DNA from: an uncultured Clostridium sp. | Lineage (GTDB): Bacteria > Bacillota_A > Clostridia > TANB77 > CAG-508 | Direction: 5' to 3' | DNA length: 9,201 nucleotides | NCBI GenBank assembly: GCA_947382445.1 | Contig: CANCZH010000067.1 | Coordinates: 1-9,201 of the forward strand | Made by a program: the position numbers and the translations under genes | The notes under the pieces: model-generated | Told to the model about the DNA's origin: nothing | Database searches by the model: none | What the model saw: only the letters and a program-made list of their open reading frames with translations | Shown: positions 1 through 6,092 of the stretch, piece by piece | Position numbering within the stretch: position 1 is the first letter of the stretch | How the letters are laid out: every line of letters starts with the position of its first letter

Positions 1-2513
1 TCTAAGTCTTTTAAACTGTCTTCTCCAACATTTGGTATATCTCTTGTTATTTCTTCTGGTCCAAGTTTTGTATCACGGCATTCGCAGTCATAATCTTCAA
101 TATGTATAGATGTTAATACATCTTCTTTAACTAATCTTTCATTTAATAGGATAGCATCCTCGTAGTTATAACCTTCCCAAGTTGTAAAGGCAATAAGTAG
201 GTTTTTACCAAGAGCCATTTCACCTTTGTCTGTAGCAGGTCCGTCAGCGATAATGTCTCCTCTTTTTACCATTTCACCTTTTTTAACTATTGGTCTTTGG
301 TTTATACATGTAGCACCATTTGTTCTTTTGAATTTACGTAGGTGATATACCTTTTCTGGTCCTTTTGCAGGTTTTAATCTGATTTCATCACCTGTTACTC
401 TTGTGATTTCTCCATCTTCATCAGCTAATACAACTACTCCTGAGTCTTTTGCGGCCCTATATTCAATTCCAGTTCCAACTATTGGAGAGTCTGTTATCAT
501 AAGTGGTACTGCTTGACGTTGCATGTTTGCACCCATTAAGGCACGGTTAGCATCATCATGCTCTAAGAAAGGTATCATTGCTGCTGCTACTGAAACTAAT
601 TGTTTTGGTGAAACATCAACATAGTCAACTTTTTCTTTTTCAACTTCTGTAATTTCATCTAAGTGTCTAACTCTGATTCTGCTATGTACAAATCTATTTT
701 CTTCATCAACTGGTTCTGATGCTTGAGCTATTATGTATTCATCTTCTGTATCTGCTGTCATATATTCTATTTCATCAGTTATTTTCCCAGTTTCTTTATC
801 TACTTTTCTATATGGTGTTTCTACAAATCCATATTCATTTATAATAGCAAATGTTGTAAGTGCTGAAATAAGTCCAATGTTTGGTCCTTCTGGTGATTCT
901 ATTGGGCAAAGTCTACCATAATGTGTATAGTGAACGTCACGAACTTCAAATCCAGCTCTTTCTCTTGAAAGTCCACCAGGTCCTAATGCAGATATTCTTC
1001 TTTTATGAGTTAATTCTGATAATGGATTTGATTGATCCATGAATTGTGATAATTGTGAGCTTCCAAAGAATTCTCTTATTGATGATGTTATTGGTTTTGT
1101 GTTTATTAATGTTTGTGGTGTTACAACATCTAAATCTTGTATTGTCATTCTTTCACGAACAACTCTTTCAAGTCTTGTTAATCCAATTCTGAATTGGTTT
1201 TGTAATAGCTCACCAATACATCTAATACGTCTGTTTCCTAAGTGGTCTATATCATCTATTTTTCCTAGTCCATGATCTAAGTTTAAAAGATAACTAATTG
1301 ATCCTAGTATATCTTCTGTTGTTACATGTTTTGGAACTAATTCGTCCATTCTCTCATTAATTACTTTTGCTAAATCTTTTTTGTCTGTGTTTTCTAATAT
1401 ATTTTTAAGTACTTCATAATTTACTAATTCTTTTACATCTACATGTTTTAATACCTTTTCGTCAACAAATTCTTTGATGTCTACTGTTCCATTTCCTATA
1501 ACTCTAACTTTTTTGTCTTCTACTTTCACATCTACTGTGTTTATTCCAGAGTTTTGGATTTGGCTAGCTACTTCTTTTGATATTACTTCATCTTTTTCTA
1601 CTAAAACTTCTCCTGTTTCTGGATGAATAATGTCTGAGTATGCTATTCTATTAGTAATTCTACTTGCTAAACTTAACTTTTTATTATATTTATATCTACC
1701 AACTCTTGCTAAATCATATCTTCTATCGTCAAAGAATAATCCGTTAAATAGGTTTCTTGCTGCATCTACTGTTGGTAATTCTCCTGGTCTTAATTTTTTG
1801 TATATTTCTATTAATGAGTCTTCTTGTGTCTTTATTGGATCTTTTGCAATTGTTGCTATTAATTTTTCTTCTTCTCCAAAGAAATCAATAATCTGGTCAT
1901 CTGTTAATAGGCCTATTGCTCTTAATAATGATGTTACTGGTAATTTTCTTGTTCTGTCTATTCTTACCCAGAATACATCATTACTGTCTGTTTCATATTC
2001 TAGCCATGCTCCTCTTATTGGCATAACTGTTGATGTATATATTTTTTTACCTGTTTTATCATAAGTAGAGTCATAGTAGCAACCTGGTGAACGAACTAGC
2101 TGGCTTACAACAACTCTTTCTGCTCCATTTATAACAAATGTTGCACTATCTGTCATAAGTGGGAAATCTCCTAAGTAGATTTCTTGTTCTTTTATTTCTC
2201 CTGTTTCTCTGTTGATAAGTCTTACTTTTACGTGTAATCTTGTTGAATATGTTGCATCTCTTTCTTTTGCTTCTTCCAAAGTATACTTTGTTTTTTCTTC
2301 CATGTAGTAATCAAAGAATTCTAATACTAGGTTTCCAGAGTAGTCTACTATTGGAGATATATCTTTTAATACTTCTCCTAGTCCCTCTTTGATGAACCAT
2401 TCGTATGAATCTTTTTGTACTTTTATAAGATTTGGGATTTCTATGCTATCTCCTATCTTAGAAAAGGTTTTTCTTACGCATTTTTCGTGCTCTACATCTT
2501 TTACTTTAACCAA
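1..2513 (-). CDS. rpoB: DNA-directed RNA polymerase beta subunit, N-terminal 837 residues (3' end outside window)
   Basis: RpoB is the second-largest subunit of RNA polymerase. It forms one side of the active-site cleft and the rifampicin pocket. The frame stays open for 837 codons and leaves the window, so roughly the last third (about 1,200 residues is usual in Firmicutes) is missing. Start: TTG at 2511-2513, preceded by AGGGGTGA with a 6-nt gap. The protein opens [20 protein letters not shown], a normal RpoB beginning. The rifampicin region lies at about 957-1083, with [13 protein letters not shown], then [14 protein letters not shown]. The residues equivalent to E. coli D516, H526 and S531 are D493, H503 and S508, so this copy looks rifampicin-sensitive. 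[20 protein letters not shown] and [13 protein letters not shown] follow. The segments read show no frameshift. Unusually, no rplL precedes it; the gene has its own promoter and leader and is divergent from rpsT. The identification is certain. Confidence 0.99.
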   Translation of the reverse strand, partial: MVKVKDVEHEKCVRKTFSKIGDSIEIPNLIKVQKDSYEWFIKEGLGEVLKDISPIVDYSGNLVLEFFDYYMEEKTKYTLEEAKERDATYSTRLHVKVRLINRETGEIKEQEIYLGDFPLMTDSATFVINGAERVVVSQLVRSPGCYYDSTYDKTGKKIYTSTVMPIRGAWLEYETDSNDVFWVRIDRTRKLPVTSLLRAIGLLTDDQIIDFFGEEEKLIATIAKDPIKTQEDSLIEIYKKLRPGELPTVDAARNLFNGLFFDDRRYDLARVGRYKYNKKLSLASRITNRIAYSDIIHPETGEVLVEKDEVISKEVASQIQNSGINTVDVKVEDKKVRVIGNGTVDIKEFVDEKVLKHVDVKELVNYEVLKNILENTDKKDLAKVINERMDELVPKHVTTEDILGSISYLLNLDHGLGKIDDIDHLGNRRIRCIGELLQNQFRIGLTRLERVVRERMTIQDLDVVTPQTLINTKPITSSIREFFGSSQLSQFMDQSNPLSELTHKRRISALGPGGLSRERAGFEVRDVHYTHYGRLCPIESPEGPNIGLISALTTFAIINEYGFVETPYRKVDKETGKITDEIEYMTADTEDEYIIAQASEPVDEENRFVHSRIRVRHLDEITEVEKEKVDYVDVSPKQLVSVAAAMIPFLEHDDANRALMGANMQRQAVPLMITDSPIVGTGIEYRAAKDSGVVVLADEDGEITRVTGDEIRLKPAKGPEKVYHLRKFKRTNGATCINQRPIVKKGEMVKRGDIIADGPATDKGEMALGKNLLIAFTTWEGYNYEDAILLNERLVKEDVLTSIHIEDYDCECRDTKLGPEEITRDIPNVGEDSLKDL

Positions 2514-2709
2514 AAAAAATCACCCCTATTTTCTTGTTTGCTGGTTATGACAAACTTTTATTTTAAAGCAGGTATGATATATTATTTTTAGAAAGTCCTT
2601 CTTAAAGTATCAGATTGTTATTTTAAAAATTATTCCCTGCTAAAAAATAGTTTTTAAAATAGTTCCCTTGATATTTAATTCCTCTTTCTTATAATATTTA
2701 ATTTTTGTC
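2514..2709 (-). promoter_or_regulatory. Long 5' leader of rpoB with nested hairpin potential
   Basis: About 195 nt separate the predicted transcription start (near 2709) from the rpoB start codon, with no convincing small ORF. Complementary segments are visible. AGCAGG (plus strand 2567-2572) can pair with CCTGCT (2636-2641). Inside that, TGATA (2575-2579) can pair with TATCA (2608-2612), and AGAA (2590-2593) with TTCT (2599-2602). Two similar copies of a TTTTAAAA...TTCCCT motif lie at about 2621-2637 and 2650-2667. A structured regulatory leader is an inference; no Rfam family is recognised. Confidence 0.4.
2520..2527 (-). promoter_or_regulatory. Ribosome binding site fixing the TTG start of rpoB
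   Basis: On the minus strand AGGGGTGA lies 6 nt upstream of the TTG at 2511-2513. There is no in-frame ATG between this site and the conserved RpoB N-terminus, so the TTG is the start. Confidence 0.85.
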
Positions 2710-2715
2710 CTCAAT

Positions 2716-2745
2716 AGTATATCATATTCTTTCCAGTTTAGTCAA
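2716..2745 (-). promoter_or_regulatory. Sigma-A promoter of rpoB (TTGACT-N18-TATACT, extended -10)
   Basis: Read on the minus strand, -35 TTGACT is at 2740-2745 and -10 TATACT at 2716-2721, with an 18-nt spacer. A TG one base before the -10 (TGA-TATACT) makes it an extended -10 promoter. The start of transcription would be near 2709. The position upstream of a core gene and the near-consensus hexamers make this a good call. Confidence 0.75.
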
Positions 2746-2787
2746 TGTTTTCAAGGCATTTTTTATTTTAAATACTTAAATTTACAT

Positions 2788-2979
2788 TATATAGAATCTA
2801 GCAATAAAATAATTTATTTAATATAGACTTCTCTTTGCTTTCGGTATTTTCTAATAAAAATCAACTGAGCCTCTCCACATACAAGCTCTGTGCACCCTCA
2901 GTTAATTTTTAATAAGAAAATATTCGAAAGCTCCGTTTGTACATATTAAATAAATTATTTTATTGCTAGATTCTATATA
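2788..2979. repeat. 192-bp MITE-like palindrome with perfect 37-bp terminal inverted repeats
   Basis: The arms at 2788-2824 and 2943-2979 are exact reverse complements over 37 bp; the outer ends read TATATAGAATCTAGC and GCTAGATTCTATATA. Inside, after an unpaired stretch of about 12 nt on each side, a second stem pairs 2837-2869 (from GCTTTCG to CTGAG) with 2897-2931 (from CTCAG to CGAAAGC), with only a few mismatches or bulges. The apical loop is about 27 nt (2870-2896). No ORF lies inside. The size, near-complete self-complementarity and absence of coding fit a miniature inverted-repeat element. TA at both ends would fit a TA target duplication, but the ends are AT-rich and this cannot be proven. 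A long structured RNA is the alternative. The element lies between the rpoB and rpsT promoters without disrupting either. Confidence 0.7.
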
Positions 2980-3014
2980 CTACTAAAAAAATATTTAATA
3001 AATAAAAAAAATGC

Positions 3015-3043
3015 TTGATATTTTGTTATTTACGTGTTAGAAT
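3015..3043 (+). promoter_or_regulatory. rpsT: Sigma-A promoter of rpsT (TTGATA-N17-TAGAAT, extended -10)
   Basis: The -35 TTGATA is at 3015-3020 and the -10 TAGAAT at 3038-3043, with an optimal 17-nt spacer. TG at 3035-3036 precedes the -10 (TGT-TAGAAT), giving an extended -10. Transcription would begin near 3050, leaving a leader of about 40 nt with AGGAGGTG at 3074-3081. Confidence 0.8.
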
Positions 3044-3091
3044 ATTGAAAGTAAAATTTACTTATTAGACAAGAGGAGGTGTAAACAAGAT

Positions 3092-3355
3092 ATGCCAAAT
3101 ATTAAATCAGCAATAAAAAGAGTTAGTGTTATCGAAAAGAAAACTTCACAAAATAATATGATTAAATCAGGATATAGAACAGCTGTTAAAAAGTTTGAAG
3201 CATCAGTAGAAGCTGGAAATAAAGAAGAAGCTATAACAAATTTCAGTGCAGCAGTTAAAAAAATAGACCAAGCTTGTACAAAAGGTGTTATTAAGAAAAA
3301 CACAGCTTCTAGAAAAAAATCTAATTTAGCAAAAAAATTAAATGAAATGAAATAA
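3092..3355 (+). CDS. rpsT: 30S ribosomal protein S20
   Basis: S20 is a small basic primary rRNA-binding protein that helps assemble the 5' domain of 16S rRNA in the 30S subunit. The 87-residue product has the same length as the E. coli protein and the family pattern. It starts MPNIKSAIKRV, has lysine-rich helices throughout and a mid segment KKIDQACTKGVIKKNTASRK, which matches the typical S20 signature around the conserved xKGxIHKNxAxRxKS region. The ATG at 3092 has a near-perfect AGGAGGTG (3074-3081) with a 10-nt gap. It is a single-gene unit with its own promoter upstream and a hairpin terminator 8 nt after the stop. It is divergent from rpoB. The family identification is secure. Confidence 0.98.
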   Translation: MPNIKSAIKRVSVIEKKTSQNNMIKSGYRTAVKKFEASVEAGNKEEAITNFSAAVKKIDQACTKGVIKKNTASRKKSNLAKKLNEMK

Positions 3356-3363
3356 AAAGATTG

Positions 3364-3395
3364 GACACAAAAAAGTTTGTGTCTTCTTTTTTTTT
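3364..3395 (+). terminator. Rho-independent terminator of rpsT
   Basis: GACACAAA (3364-3371), loop AAAG, TTTGTGTC (3376-3383), then a T-rich run to 3395. It begins 8 nt after the rpsT stop, so it ends the rpsT transcript and separates it from the following frame. Confidence 0.9.
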
Positions 3396-3463
3396 GCGTT
3401 TTAAATCAACATAATTTCATTAACATAATATAATATTATCGGAACAATATTGTTATATTTTTT

Positions 3464-4501
3464 TTGTTCATTAATGAAGTTCATACAATACTTGGTGCTG
3501 GATCTTGCTTTGAAGGTGAGATGGATTTATCTAATGCTTTGAAGCCATTATTAGCTAGAGGTGACACTATCGTCATTGGTGCCACCACCGAAAATGAGTA
3601 TACAAAGTATTTTAAGAAAGATGCGGCATTATCAAGGAGATTTGAACCCGTTGTGGTTAATGAACCTAAAACTCATGAAGTATATCCTATGATTAAGAAT
3701 AAGCTTAAAGTACTTTCTGAGTATCATAATGTTAATATTTCTAAAAGCATGGTTCAGTATGCTATAATGATTGCTAGTGCATTTGCTTTTGACAAAAAAA
3801 ATCCAGATAAAACTCTGGATCTGATTGACAGAGCAATGGTTACTGCAAAGCGTAATGGGTGGCATAATGTCAGCAAAAGCTCTATCTTGAAGAACTTCGA
3901 TATTTATTTTGATATCTGGAAAAACATGAGTGATGCATCTAAAGGTGAAGTTACTCACCATGAGTTAGGGCATTATGTAGTTGGAAAAGCTTCTACAAGG
4001 TTATTTAATTATACTTGGCTTGCTATTTCTATTATGCCTTCTGAGGATTATCTTGGTGTAACCATGGCGGAGACCAACGATAAGATTCCTTTAAAGAATC
4101 TCGAATATTTTGTTGATTACATCGCATACCTTTTGGGCGGAAGAATTTCGGAAAACCTTTTCACAGGCTCATATACAGAAAGTGCAGTCGCAGATGTAGA
4201 ATCGGCTACTAAAGCAGCTTTTAATGTGGTTACTAAAACAGGGATGACTCTTGATTCTACTAGAAACTTCAGTTTTCTTAATACAGAAGAGTATCCTATG
4301 TTTTCTGAAAAATCAACAAATCAAATTAATTGTGAAGTTGAAAAGCTGGTTGAAGCAGGCTGCACAAGAGCTACCGAAATTCTTACGGAAAATCAGGATA
4401 TTATTGAGGCAATCGCTCCTGTTTTGATGAAAAAGAAAATCATGAGCGAGACTGAGCTAGACAGAATATGGCAGGATGTTGTGAAAAAACGTAACAAATA
4501 A
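3464..4501 (+). CDS. N-terminally truncated Clp-type AAA+ / M41 (FtsH-type) zinc peptidase hybrid, possible pseudogene
   Basis: The 345-residue frame joins two modules. Residues 1-132 are the back half of a ClpA/B/C first ATPase domain. It begins at Walker B (FINEVHTILGAG, 2-13) and continues with EGEMDLSNALKPLLARGD, sensor-1 IGATT (38-42), DAALSRRFEPV with the arginine finger pair (R58-R59), and PDKTLDLIDRA (114-124). Residues about 158-345 are a whole M41 domain: HELGH (166-170) gives two zinc ligands and the catalytic Glu, LLGGR is at 223-227, and D244 in ADVESAT matches the third zinc ligand of FtsH. No membrane segment is seen. Walker A and everything before it are absent. The TTG at 3464 has no ribosome binding site, and in-frame homology seems to fade at about 3443, just after a stop at 3431-3433. 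The Walker B Asp is Asn (N4). GC is higher than in the neighbours (40% in 4141-4200 against 23% in 5101-5160), with ACC, GCC and GTC codons, which suggests transfer. A full-length relative would be an ATP-fuelled protease. This copy may be a remnant or a stand-alone peptidase. Confidence 0.8.
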   Translation: MFINEVHTILGAGSCFEGEMDLSNALKPLLARGDTIVIGATTENEYTKYFKKDAALSRRFEPVVVNEPKTHEVYPMIKNKLKVLSEYHNVNISKSMVQYAIMIASAFAFDKKNPDKTLDLIDRAMVTAKRNGWHNVSKSSILKNFDIYFDIWKNMSDASKGEVTHHELGHYVVGKASTRLFNYTWLAISIMPSEDYLGVTMAETNDKIPLKNLEYFVDYIAYLLGGRISENLFTGSYTESAVADVESATKAAFNVVTKTGMTLDSTRNFSFLNTEEYPMFSEKSTNQINCEVEKLVEAGCTRATEILTENQDIIEAIAPVLMKKKIMSETELDRIWQDVVKKRNK

Positions 4502-4528
4502 CATAAGTTGAGCAATAATTTGTACTTT

Positions 4529-4561
4529 AAAAAATGGATGGGCTTTGGTCCATCCATTTTT
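4529..4561. terminator. Bidirectional hairpin terminator between convergent genes
   Basis: AAAATGGATGG (4531-4541) pairs with CCATCCATTTT (4550-4560) around an 8-nt loop, with A-rich sequence on the left and T-rich on the right. It can therefore end the Clp/M41 frame (plus) and the small membrane-protein gene (minus). The stop codon of the latter starts at 4562 and abuts the stem. Confidence 0.85.
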
Positions 4562-4808
4562 ATCTCATTTGTTCTTTTACTAACCATAATCCGCAACTAC
4601 ATACTATCAGAGAAACTGCTCCTATTAACCCCATTTTGAATACTTCTATTCCTATATAATATATTTCTGCTGATATGTATAATTTATAATGTATTAGTAA
4701 TAGAACTACTCCTAATAAACTTACTAAAAATGATATCCATAATCCAATATCAACTATTTTTATTATTTTTTTATCCATATTTTTTATTTTATTTATTATA
4801 TTCTGCAT
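4560..4808 (-). CDS. Small two-helix membrane protein, function unknown
   Basis: The family is not recognised. The 82-residue product has a basic N-terminus (MQNIINKIKNMDKKIIK) and two hydrophobic segments at about 18-40 and 56-78, the second holding Cys70 and Cys72 (CSC). A short mostly polar connector lies between them, and the end is charged (KEQMR). Predicted: an integral inner-membrane protein with both ends inside. A strong AGGAGGAG stands 5 nt before the ATG, and a good promoter lies 25-50 nt upstream, which supports a real gene. It is transcribed alone, divergently from the operon starting at 4959 and convergently with the Clp/M41 frame. Base composition matches the host genes. The function cannot be told from sequence. 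Confidence 0.8.
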   Translation of the reverse strand: MQNIINKIKNMDKKIIKIVDIGLWISFLVSLLGVVLLLIHYKLYISAEIYYIGIEVFKMGLIGAVSLIVCSCGLWLVKEQMR

Positions 4809-4830
4809 TTTCTCTCCTCCTATATTTTAA

Positions 4831-4859
4831 ATATTATCAGATTTTTATTTTGTCTTCAA
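4831..4859 (-). promoter_or_regulatory. Promoter of the 82-residue membrane-protein gene (TTGAAG-N17-TAATAT)
   Basis: On the minus strand, -35 TTGAAG is at 4854-4859 and -10 TAATAT at 4831-4836, with a 17-nt spacer and TG one base before the -10. The hexamers are moderately close to consensus and the placement, just upstream of the ribosome binding site, is right. Confidence 0.6.
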
Positions 4860-4894
4860 TTGTACTTTTTTCCGTATTTTCCAATTTGTTCCAC

Positions 4895-4923
4895 TTGTTT
4901 TTTTTATTGTATTAATATATAAT
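4895..4923 (+). promoter_or_regulatory. Promoter of the two-gene operon 4959-6001 (TTGTTT-N17-TATAAT)
   Basis: The -35 TTGTTT is at 4895-4900 and a consensus -10 TATAAT at 4918-4923, with a 17-nt spacer. The transcript would start near 4930, about 29 nt before the start codon. Its -35 lies 36 bp from that of the divergent promoter, so one regulator could act on both. Confidence 0.7.
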
Positions 4924-4958
4924 CATTTTCGAAAAATAATCATTTCGGAGGAGCATTT

Positions 4959-5489
4959 ATGCTAAATGTAAAAAAAGTTGTTATTGTTTCTATTTTATTT
5001 GTTATTATTCTTGCTTCTGTTTTATTTTTAGTTTTTAAAAATTCAAAAAAATCTGCTCCTACATTACAAACATTTTGCAGTGAAGATAAAACTATAAGTT
5101 TATCTATTTATGATAGTTTTGAATTTTCTAAGTATTCTGATGATTCTTATGTTTTAGCTGTTAATTCTAATAAAATTAACTCTTCAATTTACGTTTCAAG
5201 ATTTTCTACTAGTAATATTAGGGATATTTCAAAATTTATTGAAGCAGATAAAAATGATTATATTTCAAAATTTACTAATATTAATCAAGTTTCTGATATT
5301 AGTGAATATACTTTTCAAGGATTACATGCATATAATTATCATTTTAATTATCAGGAAAATATGTATGTAGATGTTTATTGGATTTTAAAAGATTCCGATT
5401 TATATGTTATTGACTTTAATGTGAATATGAAAAAAGGAAATTTTTCTTCTCATATTAGTGAAATTTTAAATTCTTTAAAATTTAATTAG
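4959..5489 (+). CDS. Membrane-anchored extracytoplasmic protein, function unknown
   Basis: The 176-residue product begins with a short basic stretch and one long hydrophobic helix at about residues 6-26, followed by KNSKKS. This fits an uncleaved anchor or signal peptide. No lipobox is present; the only Cys is C40. The rest is a soluble domain rich in Ser, Tyr, Phe and Asn with alternating hydrophobic residues, suggesting a beta-rich fold outside the membrane. The pattern, with a final helix SHISEILNSLKFN, faintly recalls DcrB/PsbP-like exported domains, but no signature confirms this. GGAGGAG precedes the ATG by 5 nt. It is the first gene of an operon; the next gene starts 11 nt after its stop. 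A role linked to that membrane protein is an inference only. Confidence 0.85.
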   Translation: MLNVKKVVIVSILFVIILASVLFLVFKNSKKSAPTLQTFCSEDKTISLSIYDSFEFSKYSDDSYVLAVNSNKINSSIYVSRFSTSNIRDISKFIEADKNDYISKFTNINQVSDISEYTFQGLHAYNYHFNYQENMYVDVYWILKDSDLYVIDFNVNMKKGNFSSHISEILNSLKFN

Positions 5490-5500
5490 GAGGTTTTTTA

Positions 5501-6001
5501 ATGTTAACATCGTTTTTTACTACATTACAAGGTATACCACTTTTATGTAAGTATCTTTTAACCGTTTTAGTTGGAATGATGCCTATTTTAGAAATTAGAG
5601 GGGCTATACCTCTTGGTGTTGCACTAGGATTAGATTATTGGTCTGCTTTTTTTTGCAGTTTAATTGGAAATATTATTCCTATATTCTTTATTGTAAAATA
5701 TATTAGACCTTTGTTTGATTTTTTTGGAAGATGGAAATTTTTTAAAAAGATTATTGATTATGCAACAGAAAAAGCTACTAGAAAAATACAAGAAAATCCC
5801 AAATTGCAGTCAGCTGTTGCTTTTGCATTATTTATCTTTGTAGCTATTCCTTTACCTACTACTGGTGCTTGGGTTGGTTCATTAGTTGCTAACTTTTTGG
5901 ATTTACCTTTAAAGAAAGCTTTTCCACCTTTAGCTTTAGGTGTAGCTACTGCTGGAATAATTGTATTAGTCGCTACTGGTACAGTCGTTGCTATTATATA
6001 G
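5501..6001 (+). CDS. COG2426 / PF06695 small membrane protein (putative small multidrug export family)
   Basis: The 166-residue product matches the family named 'putative small multi-drug export protein'. It has the signature EIRGAIPLG (31-39) in the first hydrophobic stretch and IPLPTTGAWVGSLVA (116-130) in the second half. Hydrophobic segments lie at about 15-40, 45-68, 103-130 and 140-165, separated by a basic cytoplasmic-looking section (about 70-100). The two half-motifs suggest re-entrant loops or an internal pseudo-repeat, as in DedA-like proteins; this is inferred. The export function implied by the family name is weakly supported, so 'membrane protein of unknown substrate' is safer. 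AGGAGG is 7 nt before the ATG. It is the second gene of the operon, 11 nt after the anchored protein, and ends before a hairpin terminator. Confidence 0.92.
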   Translation: MLTSFFTTLQGIPLLCKYLLTVLVGMMPILEIRGAIPLGVALGLDYWSAFFCSLIGNIIPIFFIVKYIRPLFDFFGRWKFFKKIIDYATEKATRKIQENPKLQSAVAFALFIFVAIPLPTTGAWVGSLVANFLDLPLKKAFPPLALGVATAGIIVLVATGTVVAII

Positions 6002-6059
6002 TTACTTTTAATGTATTTTATAATAACAGTGTACTTTACAATAAATTTCTTATAATGTG

Positions 6060-6092
6060 AAAAAATATCTAGCTATTGACTAGATATTTTTT
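6060..6092. terminator. Bidirectional terminator between the PF06695 operon and the AI-2E gene
   Basis: A perfect stem of 13 bp (6060-6072 with 6080-6092) holds a 7-nt loop CTATTGA, flanked by A- and T-runs built into the stem ends. It works in either direction. The stop codon of the minus-strand AI-2E gene (6073-6075) lies in the loop, so that gene ends inside its own terminator. Confidence 0.88.

Noticed and set aside
957..1083. Possible rifampicin-resistance changes in the rpoB hot-spot region
   Set aside because: The key positions (equivalents of D516, H526, S531) are all wild type; Ser at the position of E. coli N518 is ordinary variation, since B. subtilis has Thr there.
1630..2064. 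Plus-strand open frame of 144 codons
   Set aside because: It lies wholly antisense to rpoB; the low-complexity Ser/Leu/Ile-rich product reflects the AT-rich complement of a real gene.
2788..2979. Reading the palindrome as a T-box or other known riboswitch, or as a CRISPR repeat
   Set aside because: No T-box GGUGG or antiterminator motif, no repeated units with spacers, and it lies upstream of both promoters rather than inside a leader.
3058..3303. Minus-strand open frame of 81 codons
   Set aside because: Antisense to rpsT; hydrophobicity comes from the complement of Lys/Ala-rich S20 codons.
3464..3466. Accepting the TTG at 3464 as a genuine start codon
   Set aside because: No ribosome binding site precedes it and it falls inside what should be a beta strand of the ATPase core; the coordinates are kept only as the limit of the open frame.
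3632..3961. Minus-strand open frame of 109 codons
   Set aside because: Antisense to the Clp/M41 frame, with no ribosome binding site or recognisable domain.
4393..4596. Minus-strand open frame of 67 codons
   Set aside because: It runs across the bidirectional terminator and into the Clp/M41 frame; not plausible as a gene.
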